64,000 nucleotides of DNA from NCBI GenBank assembly GCA_030428255.1, contig JAUIBT010000001.1, positions 62,001-126,000 of the forward strand. The letters run 5' to 3'. The notes under the pieces were generated by a model. It was not told the origin of the DNA and ran no database searches. It was given only the letters and a program-made list of their open reading frames with translations. Position numbers and translations under genes: made by a program. Of the stretch, positions 50,048 to 58,540 are shown piece after piece (the stretch's first letter is position 1; each line of letters begins with the position of its first letter). The DNA is from Alphaproteobacteria bacterium (GTDB lineage Bacteria > Pseudomonadota > Alphaproteobacteria > UBA7985 > JAUIBT01).

Positions 50048-53000
50048 TGCGCTGCCTCCTTGTGGCTCGCTTCTTGGTCCAGCCAATCCACGGTCTTCAT
50101 CTTTCTTACGATGACAAATTCATCGCGGTTTGCCCCCACGGTTCCGTAGTAATTGAAGCCGTAGGATTGCTGGGCATAGCCGCCGATCATGTGGGTTGGC
50201 TTCAGCACCGCGCGGGTCACCGAGTTATGAATGCCGCCGCGTTTGCCCGTCATTTCTGAGCCCGGCGTGTTCACGATCTTCTCTTGCGCGTGGTACATGA
50301 AGGTGGTGCCGTCTTTGATGCGCTGGCTCACCACCGCCCTTGCGGTCAGCGCACCATTGACGTTGTACAGCTCGACCCAATCGTTATCGACGATGCCCGC
50401 CACCTTGGCATCATTCTCAGAGATCCAAATCACCGGACCGCCGCGATTGAGCGTCAGCATCAAGAGGTTATCTGAGTAGGTCGAGTGAATGCCCCACTTC
50501 TGGTGCGGCGTGATGAAGTTCAGCACAATGTGGGCTTCGCCGTCTCGCGCTGCCTTGTTTACGTCCGTGGTGATGGTTTTCAGATCGACCGGCGGCCGAT
50601 AGGACATAAAACCTTCACCAAAGGCGCGCATCCAAAGATGATCTTGATAAAGCTGCTGGCGACCTGTCAGCGTGCGCCAGGGGATCAGCTCGTGGACGTT
50701 GGTGTAGCCCGCGTTATAGCAGACCTTTTCGCTCTCCAACCCTGACCAGGTCGGCGAGGAAATGATCTTGCGCGGCTGAGCAGCTATGTCCCTAAAGCGA
50801 ATTTTCTCGTCTTCTTTGGGCAAAGCCAAGTGCGCGTGCTCGCGTCCGGTGATCTTGGACAGAGCCTGCCAAGCTTTGACTGCCACTTCGCCGTTGGTCT
50901 CCGGTGCCAGCATCAGTACGACCTCTGCCGCATCGATGTCGGTGACAATTTTGGCGCAGCCCTTAGCGCCACCGTCCGGCCAGACCCCATTCAGCTCGCG
51001 CAGGTGCTCCACCTCGTGCTTGGTGTCCCAAGCGATGCCTTTGCCGCCGTTGCCGACCTTGTCCATCAGCGGGCCCAAGGCCATGAAGCGATCACCGATG
51101 GCGGTATAGTCCCGCTCAACCGCGATGTAGTTGGGCGCGGTTTTGCCAGGCACCAGCGCGCATTCGCCCTTTTTCCAGTCTTTGACTTGGTCTTGAGCGA
51201 TCTCGCCCGGTGTGTCGTGCAAGATTGGCAAGGCGACGATATCAGTCTCCTGACCCAAGATTTCAGGCGCGACCTCCTGAAACTTCACTGCCAGTGCTTT
51301 GAAGATCTCCCAGTCCGACTTGCTCTCGTAGGCGGGATCGACCGCCGCTTGCAACGGGTGGATGAAGGGGTGCATGTCCGAAGTGTTGAGATCGTTCTTT
51401 TCGTACCAGCTCGCGGTCGGCAAAACCACGTCGGAATAGACAGCAGTGGTGCTCATACGAAAATCGATGCACACTAGCAGGTCCAGTTTTCCGCGCGGGG
51501 CCTCTTCGTGCCACTTGGCTTCCTTGGGAAGCTGGCCGCCTTCCTCACCCAGATCGCGGCCCAACACGCCATGATCGGTGCCAAGCAGATGCTTGAGGAA
51601 ATACTCGTGCCCCTTGCCGGACGACCCCAGCAGGTTTGAGCGCCACACGAAGAGATTGCGCGGCCAGTTCTCCGGTGCGTCGGGGTCCTCGCACGACATC
51701 TCCAGAGCGCCCGAGCTGAGCTGCTCGGCGACATAGGCCGGGATCTCTTGACCCGCAGCCTTGGCCGCCTTGGCCACCTCCAGCGGGTTGGTTTTAAGCT
51801 GGGGAGCCGACGGCAACCAACCCATGCGCTCAGCGCGAATGTTGTAGTCGATCATGCTGGCATCCCAATCGCCATCGGGTGCGGTCGGAGACAAGATCTC
51901 GCCAGCCGTCAGGGTCTCATAGCGCCACTGGTCGGTATGGGCATACCAGGCCGAGGTCGAGTTCATGTGCCGTGGCGGTCGCCCCCAATCCAGGGCAAAG
52001 GCCAGCGGCAACCAGCCGGTTTGCGGGCGCAGTTTTTCTTGCCCGACATAGTGGGCCCAACCACCACCAGACTGGCCGACGCAACCGCACATCACCAGCA
52101 TGTTGATGACGCCGCGGTAGTTCATGTCCATGTGATACCAGTGGTTCATCGCAGCCCCGATGATGATCATCGACTTGCCTTGCGTCTTTTCCGCATTGAA
52201 AGCAAAATCACGCGCGACATGGATAATCTTATCGGCTGATACGCCGGTGATCTTCTCGGCCCAGGCCGGGGTGCCAGGCACGTCGTCTTGGTAGGCAGAG
52301 GCAACCCAATCGCCGCCCAGCCCACGATCCAAGCCGTAATTGGCACAAAAGAGATCAAAGACCGTAGCAACCGCGACCGGGCCATCAAGCGTAGCAATGC
52401 GCTTGACCGGAACGTTCTTGGTCAGCACATTCGGGCGGCGATCGTCGGTCGAAAAGGCTGCCGTAGCGTCGGCTCCGAAGTACGGGAAATCAACGCCCAC
52501 AACATCGTCGTGATGTTGGTCGAGCAGCAGGGACATTTGCAGCTTGGTTTGCGCGCCCTGGGCAGATTCCTCAAGGTTCCAAGAACCTTGCTGGCCCCAG
52601 CGATAGCCGATAGCGCCATTGGGGCTGACCAGCGTGCCGCGCGCCTCGTCATACGCCACCGTCTTCCATTCGGGGTTGTTGTCTTCGCCCAGCGTGCCGT
52701 CCAGATCTGCAGCACGCAAGAAGCGGCCAGGGATCAGGCGTCCGTCTTTTTCCTCCAGCTTGACCAGCATGGGGAAGTCCGAATATTTGCGGCAATAGTC
52801 TTCGAAGTACGCTGCTTGGCGGTCCAGGTGGAACTCGCGCAAAATGACGTGGCCAAAGGCCATGGCCAGCGCGGCGTCGGTGCCCTGCTTGGCGTTCAGC
52901 CAGACATCACCGAACTTGGCGGCTTCGGAATAGTCGGGGCAGATGACCGCCGACTTGGCGCCGCGATAGCGCGCCTCAGTATAGAAGTGCGCATCGGGCG

Positions 53001-53784
53001 TGCGGGTCTGTGGGACGTTCGAGCCCCAGAGCAGCAGGTAACCTGCGTTGTACCAGTCCGCGCTCTCGGGCACGTCGGTTTGCTCGCCCCAGGTCATGGG
53101 CGAAGCCGGCGGCAGGTCGCAGTACCAGTCATAAAAGGACATACAGACTCCGCCAAGCAGGCTGAGGTAGCGGCTGCCCGCTGCATAGGAGACCATGGAC
53201 ATGGCCGGAATGGGTGAAAAGCCAAAGATGCGATCTGGGCCATAGGTCTTGGCGGTGAAGGCATTGGCTGCGGCCACCAGTTCGCTCGCCTCTTGCCAGT
53301 CCGCGCGCACAAAGCCGCCCTTGCCGCGCGTTTCAACATAGGACGCGCGCAAAATCGGATCGTTTTGAATCTTGGTCCAAGCCTGGATGGGGCTCAGGGT
53401 TTCGCGCAGCTTGCGCCAGGCCTTTAACAGGCGCCCACGAACCAGCGGGTTTTTCACCCGGTTCGCGCTGTAAAGATACCAACTGTAGGAGGCCCCGCGC
53501 GCACAACCGCGCGGCTCGTGATTGGGTAAATCAGGTCGGGTCCGGGGGTAGTCGGTCTGCTGGGTTTCCCAGGTCACGATGCCAGACTTTACATAGATTT
53601 TCCAAGAGCATGACCCTGTACAGTTCACGCCGTGGGTCGAGCGAACGACTTTGTCGTGACGCCAGCGGTTTCGGTAGGTCTCCTCCCATCCACGATCTTC
53701 GCGTGTGACTTGGCCGTGGCCGTTGGAGAAACGCTCCAACTCCTTGGACTGGAGGAAATTCAGTCTGTCGAGCAAGTGGCTCAT
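50044..53784 (-). CDS. narG: Respiratory nitrate reductase alpha subunit (molybdenum catalytic)
   Basis: A 1246-residue molybdo-bis-MGD enzyme that reduces nitrate to nitrite. His51, Cys55 and Cys59 (STHGVNCTGSCSWKIY) match the FS0 cluster ligands of NarG. The block YDWYCDLPPASPMTWGEQTD holds the aspartate that binds molybdenum in this family. There is no Tat signal beyond the remnant N-terminal motif, as in other NarG. Length is the same as for E. coli. It is the first of narGHJI and is separated from narK2 by a 109-bp gap with a strong hairpin. Confidence 0.97.
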   Translation of the reverse strand: MSHLLDRLNFLQSKELERFSNGHGQVTREDRGWEETYRNRWRHDKVVRSTHGVNCTGSCSWKIYVKSGIVTWETQQTDYPRTRPDLPNHEPRGCARGASYSWYLYSANRVKNPLVRGRLLKAWRKLRETLSPIQAWTKIQNDPILRASYVETRGKGGFVRADWQEASELVAAANAFTAKTYGPDRIFGFSPIPAMSMVSYAAGSRYLSLLGGVCMSFYDWYCDLPPASPMTWGEQTDVPESADWYNAGYLLLWGSNVPQTRTPDAHFYTEARYRGAKSAVICPDYSEAAKFGDVWLNAKQGTDAALAMAFGHVILREFHLDRQAAYFEDYCRKYSDFPMLVKLEEKDGRLIPGRFLRAADLDGTLGEDNNPEWKTVAYDEARGTLVSPNGAIGYRWGQQGSWNLEESAQGAQTKLQMSLLLDQHHDDVVGVDFPYFGADATAAFSTDDRRPNVLTKNVPVKRIATLDGPVAVATVFDLFCANYGLDRGLGGDWVASAYQDDVPGTPAWAEKITGVSADKIIHVARDFAFNAEKTQGKSMIIIGAAMNHWYHMDMNYRGVINMLVMCGCVGQSGGGWAHYVGQEKLRPQTGWLPLAFALDWGRPPRHMNSTSAWYAHTDQWRYETLTAGEILSPTAPDGDWDASMIDYNIRAERMGWLPSAPQLKTNPLEVAKAAKAAGQEIPAYVAEQLSSGALEMSCEDPDAPENWPRNLFVWRSNLLGSSGKGHEYFLKHLLGTDHGVLGRDLGEEGGQLPKEAKWHEEAPRGKLDLLVCIDFRMSTTAVYSDVVLPTASWYEKNDLNTSDMHPFIHPLQAAVDPAYESKSDWEIFKALAVKFQEVAPEILGQETDIVALPILHDTPGEIAQDQVKDWKKGECALVPGKTAPNYIAVERDYTAIGDRFMALGPLMDKVGNGGKGIAWDTKHEVEHLRELNGVWPDGGAKGCAKIVTDIDAAEVVLMLAPETNGEVAVKAWQALSKITGREHAHLALPKEDEKIRFRDIAAQPRKIISSPTWSGLESEKVCYNAGYTNVHELIPWRTLTGRQQLYQDHLWMRAFGEGFMSYRPPVDLKTITTDVNKAARDGEAHIVLNFITPHQKWGIHSTYSDNLLMLTLNRGGPVIWISENDAKVAGIVDNDWVELYNVNGALTARAVVSQRIKDGTTFMYHAQEKIVNTPGSEMTGKRGGIHNSVTRAVLKPTHMIGGYAQQSYGFNYYGTVGANRDEFVIVRKMKTVDWLDQEASHKEAAQ

Positions 53785-53832
53785 CGGGCATATCCTATCA
53801 GTTGGGCGACGCACCCAAAGGGCCGCGTTGGG

Positions 53833-53860
53833 CCTCTGAGGCCGCGTTTGGCCTCAGAGG
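53833..53860 (-). other. Perfect hairpin between narK2 and narG
   Basis: CCTCTGAGGCC (53833-53843) pairs with GGCCTCAGAGG (53850-53860) over a 6-nt loop, giving a perfect 11-bp stem. No U-run follows in the direction of transcription. It lies 50-75 nt before the narG start and could be an RNA processing or partial termination point that sets the ratio of transporters to reductase. Confidence 0.55.
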
Positions 53861-53893
53861 ATGCGTCGTTGGTTTCGTAGGGGGAAGCTGGGG

Positions 53894-55297
53894 TTAGCAG
53901 GGAACCGGAGCGCCCTTGCGGCTGTAGACAATCCAAGTGATCACGCTGCAGACAACGTAGAAGACAAGGAAGCCCCACAGTGCGCCGTGCGGAGCGCCTG
54001 TCATGGAGATAGACGTGCCGTAAGCCTTGGGGATGAAGAAGGCGCCATAAGCTGCAATCGCACTGGTGAAGGCGATGATGGCTGCGCTCTCACGCTCGAT
54101 GGTGCGCTGCATCTGGGTGGCATCCAGGCTTGGCAACAAGCGCGGAATTTCTTGCTTCATGATCGATGGGATCATCTGGAAGGTAGAAGCGTTGCCGACA
54201 CCGGTCAGGAAGAACAGCGCCATGAAGCAGGCGAAGAAGCCCCAGAAGTTCCCGTCTGCAACACCAGCACCCGAGGGCAAGAACTGCAGGACACCGAAGA
54301 CCGACAGGATCATGCCCAAGAACACCCAGAAGGTAACCCGGCCACCGCCGAACTTGTCAGAGATCCAACCGGTTGCCGCACGAGACAAGGCACCAACAAG
54401 CGGGCCAAGGAAGGCGTATTGCAGCACGTTGACATCGGGGAACTGGGTGCGCATCAGCAGCGGGAAGCCAGCAGAGTAGCCGATGAAAGAGCCAAAAGTG
54501 CCGGTGTACAAGATGCACATGATCCAGTTTTGGCGGCGCTTCAAGATGGACAGTTGGTCCCCCAGTGAAGCTTTGGCATCTGCGATGTCGTTCATACCAA
54601 ACCACGCAGCAATGGTGCCAACGATCAGGAAGGGAACCCAGATAAAGGCCGCGTTCTGTAGGTAGAGCTGGCCACCGGTTGACAATTGCTGGGGCTCACC
54701 GCCCAAAGCGCCGAACACGCCCATGGTGATGACCAGCGGCACGACGAACTGCATGACCGATACGCCAAGGTTGCCAAGACCAGCGTTCATGGCCAGCGCC
54801 TGGCCCTTAACCTTCTTGGGATAGAAGTAGGCAATGTTCGCCATAGAGGAAGCAAAGTTGCCGCCACCAAATCCGCAAAACAGAGCCAAGATTAAGAAGG
54901 TGGTGTAGCTGGTTCCGGGATCTTGGATCGCATAGCCAATGCCCAGCGCGGGTAACAAGAGGGACGCCGTGGACAGCGCGGTCCACTTACGCCCGCCGAA
55001 AATCGGGATCATGAAGGAATAGAAGATCCGCAGCGTTGCGCCTGACAAACCTGGCAGAGCTGCAAGCCAGAAGCGCTCACCTACCGAAAAATCAAAGCCG
55101 ATGGCGGGCATTTTGGCCACCACGACGGACCAAACCATCCAGACCGAAAAAGCCATGAGCAGGTTCGGGATGGAAATCCAAAGATTGCGCGTTGCGATCG
55201 CTTTGCCCTGGCTGGCCCAGAACTGCGGGTCTTCAGGGCGCCAGTCGGCCAAGATATGACCGCTTTGGCGCGAGGTTGTTTTGGTAGTAGTCGCCAT
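53894..55297 (-). CDS. narK2: Nitrate/nitrite transporter, E. coli NarK type (NarK2)
   Basis: A 467-residue major-facilitator protein with 12 predicted helices. The N terminus DWRPEDPQFWASQGKAIATRNLWISIPNLLMAFSVWMVWSVV and the blocks GFGGGNFASSMANIAYFYPK and NAGLGNLGVSVMQ (nitrate signature) closely match E. coli NarK, a nitrate/nitrite antiporter. The start at 55297 (MATTTKTTSRQSG) is used; the frame upstream extends into the inter-narK gap. It follows narK1 by 95 bp in the same direction. Confidence 0.93.
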   Translation of the reverse strand: MATTTKTTSRQSGHILADWRPEDPQFWASQGKAIATRNLWISIPNLLMAFSVWMVWSVVVAKMPAIGFDFSVGERFWLAALPGLSGATLRIFYSFMIPIFGGRKWTALSTASLLLPALGIGYAIQDPGTSYTTFLILALFCGFGGGNFASSMANIAYFYPKKVKGQALAMNAGLGNLGVSVMQFVVPLVITMGVFGALGGEPQQLSTGGQLYLQNAAFIWVPFLIVGTIAAWFGMNDIADAKASLGDQLSILKRRQNWIMCILYTGTFGSFIGYSAGFPLLMRTQFPDVNVLQYAFLGPLVGALSRAATGWISDKFGGGRVTFWVFLGMILSVFGVLQFLPSGAGVADGNFWGFFACFMALFFLTGVGNASTFQMIPSIMKQEIPRLLPSLDATQMQRTIERESAAIIAFTSAIAAYGAFFIPKAYGTSISMTGAPHGALWGFLVFYVVCSVITWIVYSRKGAPVPC

Positions 55298-55392
55298 GGG
55301 TAGGTCCTCCCGTTTTGGCGTGGTTCGAAGAAAGGGCGGCGGTCGCATGGACCGCCAACAGCCCCAGATTGTTTGCAAACCGCAGCGCTGCA

Positions 55393-56805
55393 CTATTCAG
55401 CCAGCTCTGCACCGTTTTGCTTGCGGGCGATGGCCGCCATGCCCTCGTCCAAGGCAGCGTTTGCTTTGGCAGCGCGGCGGCGCAGGGTTTCGATATTGGC
55501 GGCGGCAAAGTTTGCGCGCTCTTCGTCTTCTTGTTTGGTTGAGAAGCGGACGAAGAAGGCCAAGAAGGAGGCGCAAGTCACCACAATGCCCAAGATCAAG
55601 AAGGCCTGGCTCCAGTCGATCATGTTCTTGAACAAGAAACCGGCAAGCACCGCGCCTGCGTTGCCCCCTGCTCCAACGACGCCAGCAACCGCGCCCAGCG
55701 CTTTTTTGTTGATGAAGGGCACGACGGAGTAGGTCGCACCTTCGGACATTTGGGTGAATAGCGAGAAGACGATCAGGGTCGGCAGCGCCAAGAACAAGAC
55801 ATGCATCTGGCTGAAGATCATCAAAGCAATGCCCTCAAACAGGATGCAGATGAACAGCCAGAAGCCCCGGCCTCTCAGTCCCCACAGCGCACCGAAGTTG
55901 TCGCCAAAGATGCCGCCAAGTGTGCGGGCGAAGATGTTCATCAGACCAAATGAAGCCGCCACAAAGCCAGCCGCCACAAGGCTCAGATCAAAGAAATCGA
56001 TGAAGTAGAGTGCCGCTACGTTGTTGACGGTCAGCTCAATTCCAAAACAGGCACCGTAAATCAAGAACAACACCCAGACCCGCGGATCGCGCAATGCCTG
56101 TATGTAGTTGCCGGTAACATTCTTTTTTTCTTCCATCAGGCCTTTGGCGCGCAGTTCATCAAAGTTGCCGTCCGGTGCATCCTTGGTCAGGAAGAAATAG
56201 CCGATACCAACCAACAAGGTGATCACGCCGACAACCGCCATAGACAGCCGCCAACCGATGGCTTCCGAAAAGCCAAAGCCAATAACGAAGACCGAGAACA
56301 GCAGAGGCATCACGAACTGGGTGACACCGCCGCCCAGGTTGCCCCATCCGGCCGACGTCGCGTTGGCCTGGCCGACCACGTTGGGCGCGAACATGACGCT
56401 GGTGTGGTACTGGGTGATGACGAACGAAGCACCAATCGCGCCGATCAGAACGCGGAACAGCAAGAAGGACTCAAAGTTCCAAGACAGGCCAATGCCCATA
56501 ACCGGGAACGATCCAAGGACCAACAGCCAGGTGTAAGCTTTGCGCGGTCCGATGCGATCGCAGAGCCAGCCAATAAAGAAGCGGGCAAACACCGTAATCG
56601 CCACCGAGCCAATGATGGCCCAGCCAATTTGATCTTTAGTCAGTTGCAATTCGTCGCGAACAACGCTCATCAAAGGCGCGATACCGAACCATGCAAAGAA
56701 ACACGAAAAGAAGGCGAACCAGGTCATGTGGAAGGTGCGGATTGGCACCATGGTCACGTTTAGAAAGTTCGACCACAGGGCTGTGGCCTTGTTTTGAAGC
56801 TCCAT
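55393..56805 (-). CDS. narK1: Nitrate transporter, NarK1 type (nitrate/proton symporter class)
   Basis: A 470-residue major-facilitator protein of the nitrate-nitrite porter family, distinct from the E. coli NarK type. Features are VGQANATSAGWGNLGGGVTQFVMP (nitrate signature 1), AGVVGAGGNAGAVLAGFLFK (signature 2) and FIGWLCDRIGPRKAY. NarK1 proteins import nitrate with protons to start respiration, and exchange by NarK2 follows. In Paracoccus the two are one fused protein; here they are separate genes. It is the first gene of the nar operon, with an FNR-like box about 85 bp upstream. Confidence 0.92.
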   Translation of the reverse strand: MELQNKATALWSNFLNVTMVPIRTFHMTWFAFFSCFFAWFGIAPLMSVVRDELQLTKDQIGWAIIGSVAITVFARFFIGWLCDRIGPRKAYTWLLVLGSFPVMGIGLSWNFESFLLFRVLIGAIGASFVITQYHTSVMFAPNVVGQANATSAGWGNLGGGVTQFVMPLLFSVFVIGFGFSEAIGWRLSMAVVGVITLLVGIGYFFLTKDAPDGNFDELRAKGLMEEKKNVTGNYIQALRDPRVWVLFLIYGACFGIELTVNNVAALYFIDFFDLSLVAAGFVAASFGLMNIFARTLGGIFGDNFGALWGLRGRGFWLFICILFEGIALMIFSQMHVLFLALPTLIVFSLFTQMSEGATYSVVPFINKKALGAVAGVVGAGGNAGAVLAGFLFKNMIDWSQAFLILGIVVTCASFLAFFVRFSTKQEDEERANFAAANIETLRRRAAKANAALDEGMAAIARKQNGAELAE

Positions 56806-56886
56806 TGTCTTTTCCTTTGCTCATCTCGCGGCGACGTTGAGCGCCGTGGCTTGACGCACTAAGCAATATGAATAGGCAGGAGAAAC

Positions 56887-56900
56887 TTGATCTGGATCAT
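56887..56900 (-). promoter_or_regulatory. FNR/NarR-type binding site upstream of narK1
   Basis: TTGAT-CTGG-ATCAT (56887-56900) matches the FNR consensus TTGAT-N4-ATCAA in nine of ten defined positions. It lies about 82-95 bp upstream of the narK1 ATG, within the narK1-narR divergent region. Activation of the nar operon by the adjacent regulator or by FNR under low oxygen is inferred. Confidence 0.75.
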
Positions 56901-57002
56901 CTAACTGATCGGTCTTTGTCGAAATAATTGCAGCCAACACATTGGTCAGCCCGCAAACAAACAGACATCAAGATCCAATTTTGGGAAACGACAAGCAAGG
57001 TC

Positions 57003-57016
57003 TTGACATTTTTCAA
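57003..57016 (+). promoter_or_regulatory. FNR-like site upstream of narR
   Basis: TTGAC-ATTT-TTCAA (57003-57016) matches the FNR-type palindrome in eight of ten defined positions. It lies about 43-56 bp upstream of the narR ATG. The position fits autoregulation or control by another Crp/Fnr protein of this regulator gene. Confidence 0.5.
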
Positions 57017-57058
57017 GCGAGCGCTTGACTTGTGACATTGATTACCACATGAGCACCT

Positions 57059-57757
57059 ATGCCCCAGGACCACTACGCTGACATTCGAGGACTCCATCTG
57101 TTCGCAGATATGTCCGATGAGCACTTCGCTCAACTCTTCCGCGGGGCCTATGTCCAAAACTTCCCGCCGCACATTGATCTGATCCACGAGGGTGAGCCGA
57201 GCGACTTTCTGCACATCGTGTTGTCCGGCGCTGTCGATCTTTACTCGACCTGGAACACCCGCGAGACCAGCATGGCCACCATCAGGCCGATATCTACATT
57301 TATTCTCGCGGCAACGATCAAAGACGCACCTTATCTTATGTCTGCGCGGACCATCGAAAAGAGCCGTATTGCCTTGGTCCCCAGCCAAGATGTCAGAGCA
57401 ATTTTTGGTGTAGACGACGCCTTCGCGCGCGCAATTGTCAGCGAGCTTGCGCAATGCTATCGGTCAGTCATTAAAGCGCAAAAGAACCTCAAGCTGCGCA
57501 GCTCGTTGGAGCGCTTGGCCAACTATCTGCTGCGTCAGCAACTGCGAGCCGGCGGCGGCGCTGAATTTGAACTCGATTTTGAAAAGCGACGCCTGGCCAC
57601 CGTTCTTGGCATGACACCTGAGAACCTCAGTCGTGCCTTCAAGAGTCTCAATGCCTACGGCGTGGTGGTCGAGGGCAACCGGATACGGATCACCGATCAA
57701 GATGATTTGACCCGCTTTGCTAAGCCTGACCCGCTGATTGATGACTTTTCGACCTGA
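57059..57757 (+). CDS. narR: Crp/Fnr-family regulator, NarR/Dnr type
   Basis: A 232-residue regulator with an N-terminal cNMP-like beta-roll (about 15-110), dimer helix (about 120-150) and winged helix-turn-helix (about 155-225). The recognition helix TPENLSRAFKSL has Glu188, Ser191 and Arg192, the E-x-x-S-R pattern of FNR proteins, so it should read TTGAT half-sites. It has one cysteine (Cys133) and no N-terminal cysteine cluster, so it cannot hold the FNR [4Fe-4S]. This fits NarR/Dnr proteins, which respond to nitrate, nitrite or NO. It is divergent from narK1, as narR is in Paracoccus. An in-frame stop just upstream fixes the ATG at 57059 as the earliest start. Confidence 0.82.
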   Translation: MPQDHYADIRGLHLFADMSDEHFAQLFRGAYVQNFPPHIDLIHEGEPSDFLHIVLSGAVDLYSTWNTRETSMATIRPISTFILAATIKDAPYLMSARTIEKSRIALVPSQDVRAIFGVDDAFARAIVSELAQCYRSVIKAQKNLKLRSSLERLANYLLRQQLRAGGGAEFELDFEKRRLATVLGMTPENLSRAFKSLNAYGVVVEGNRIRITDQDDLTRFAKPDPLIDDFST

Positions 57758-57939
57758 CACCGTAGAGGCACGCTAGACGTGCTCAGCGCGCGTCAGATCT
57801 TTGTGCGAAACGGGATCGAGCAGCACTCACCAGTTGATCAGCGCTGCTCGCGCGCTCCCTGCCCTACCAAGCAGACACCGTATCTATTTGTTAGTTATTT
57901 GTCAGGTTGGCAGGCCAATATTGCGGAGTGGTCTTCGCC

Positions 57940-58152
57940 TTATGACGAGCGTGTACGCAAGCCAACCAGGCGATAAAGCGGACAAAAGCTCAGCGCCGCG
58001 GTGGCGAAGAAGACCGCGCCAACCGCGACAAATCCCCAAACCACCTGCGGTGCCGCTGGAATTTCAGGCACGGCCGCTTGATAGAGCCCATAGCCGATCA
58101 AGCCGGCAGCGAGCAAAAAGCGGAGGAAACGATCAAATTGACCGACGTTCAT
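57940..58152 (-). CDS. Small DUF2892-type membrane protein
   Basis: A 70-residue protein with two hydrophobic segments, beginning MNVGQFDRFLRFLLAAGLIGYGLYQAAVP and ending FFATAALSFCPLYRLVGLRT. This is the DUF2892/YgaP-like inner-membrane layout with the conserved N-x-G-x-x-D-R start and the CPLY motif. A GGAGA site lies 8 nt before the ATG at 58152, which is preferred over the ATG at 58257. Members sit beside rhodanese or thiol-sulfur genes in other species, but none is seen here. Confidence 0.8.
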   Translation of the reverse strand: MNVGQFDRFLRFLLAAGLIGYGLYQAAVPEIPAAPQVVWGFVAVGAVFFATAALSFCPLYRLVGLRTRSS

Positions 58153-58540
58153 GGCATGTCTCCAGTAAATCCAAATTCTGATGATCCCGCATGCCAAACG
58201 GCCGCGATGAACCGCCATTCTAGGTTTTGGAGCGCGACGGCCAAGACCGGGAAACACACCAGGGGATTCTACGATACTGATGGCTTAGTCTTGTACTATA
58301 TTGAATTTAAATTGTTTTTCAAACTCGCTTGTGGCGAGCGCCAAGCGCGACGATTGGGACCAAGCTTGACCATTCTGACCGGAGCTTGGGCAGCAGAACT
58401 GACACCAGGCTACACCCGTTCAGAATTACGCACAGGCTCCGACGAAAATCGACCGCTGCGCAGCTCATGGCTTCCATTGGAAAGGTTTTTCGCTACAAGC
58501 AAGGCCAAAGAAAAAATTGAACCAAAATCAGGGAAGAACC
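58153..58540. other. 388-bp intergenic region with an AT-rich promoter-like stretch
   Basis: Most of the region is unremarkable and holds no convincing gene. Around 58290-58320 it becomes AT-rich, with TATATT (58297-58302) and the palindrome AATTTAAATT (58304-58313). This could be a promoter for the + strand oxidoreductase gene, which would then have a leader of about 230 nt. No convincing -35 element is seen. Confidence 0.35.

Noticed and set aside
57059-57757. Oxygen-sensing FNR
   Set aside because: The N-terminal cysteines for the iron-sulfur cluster are absent; the divergent position fits NarR.
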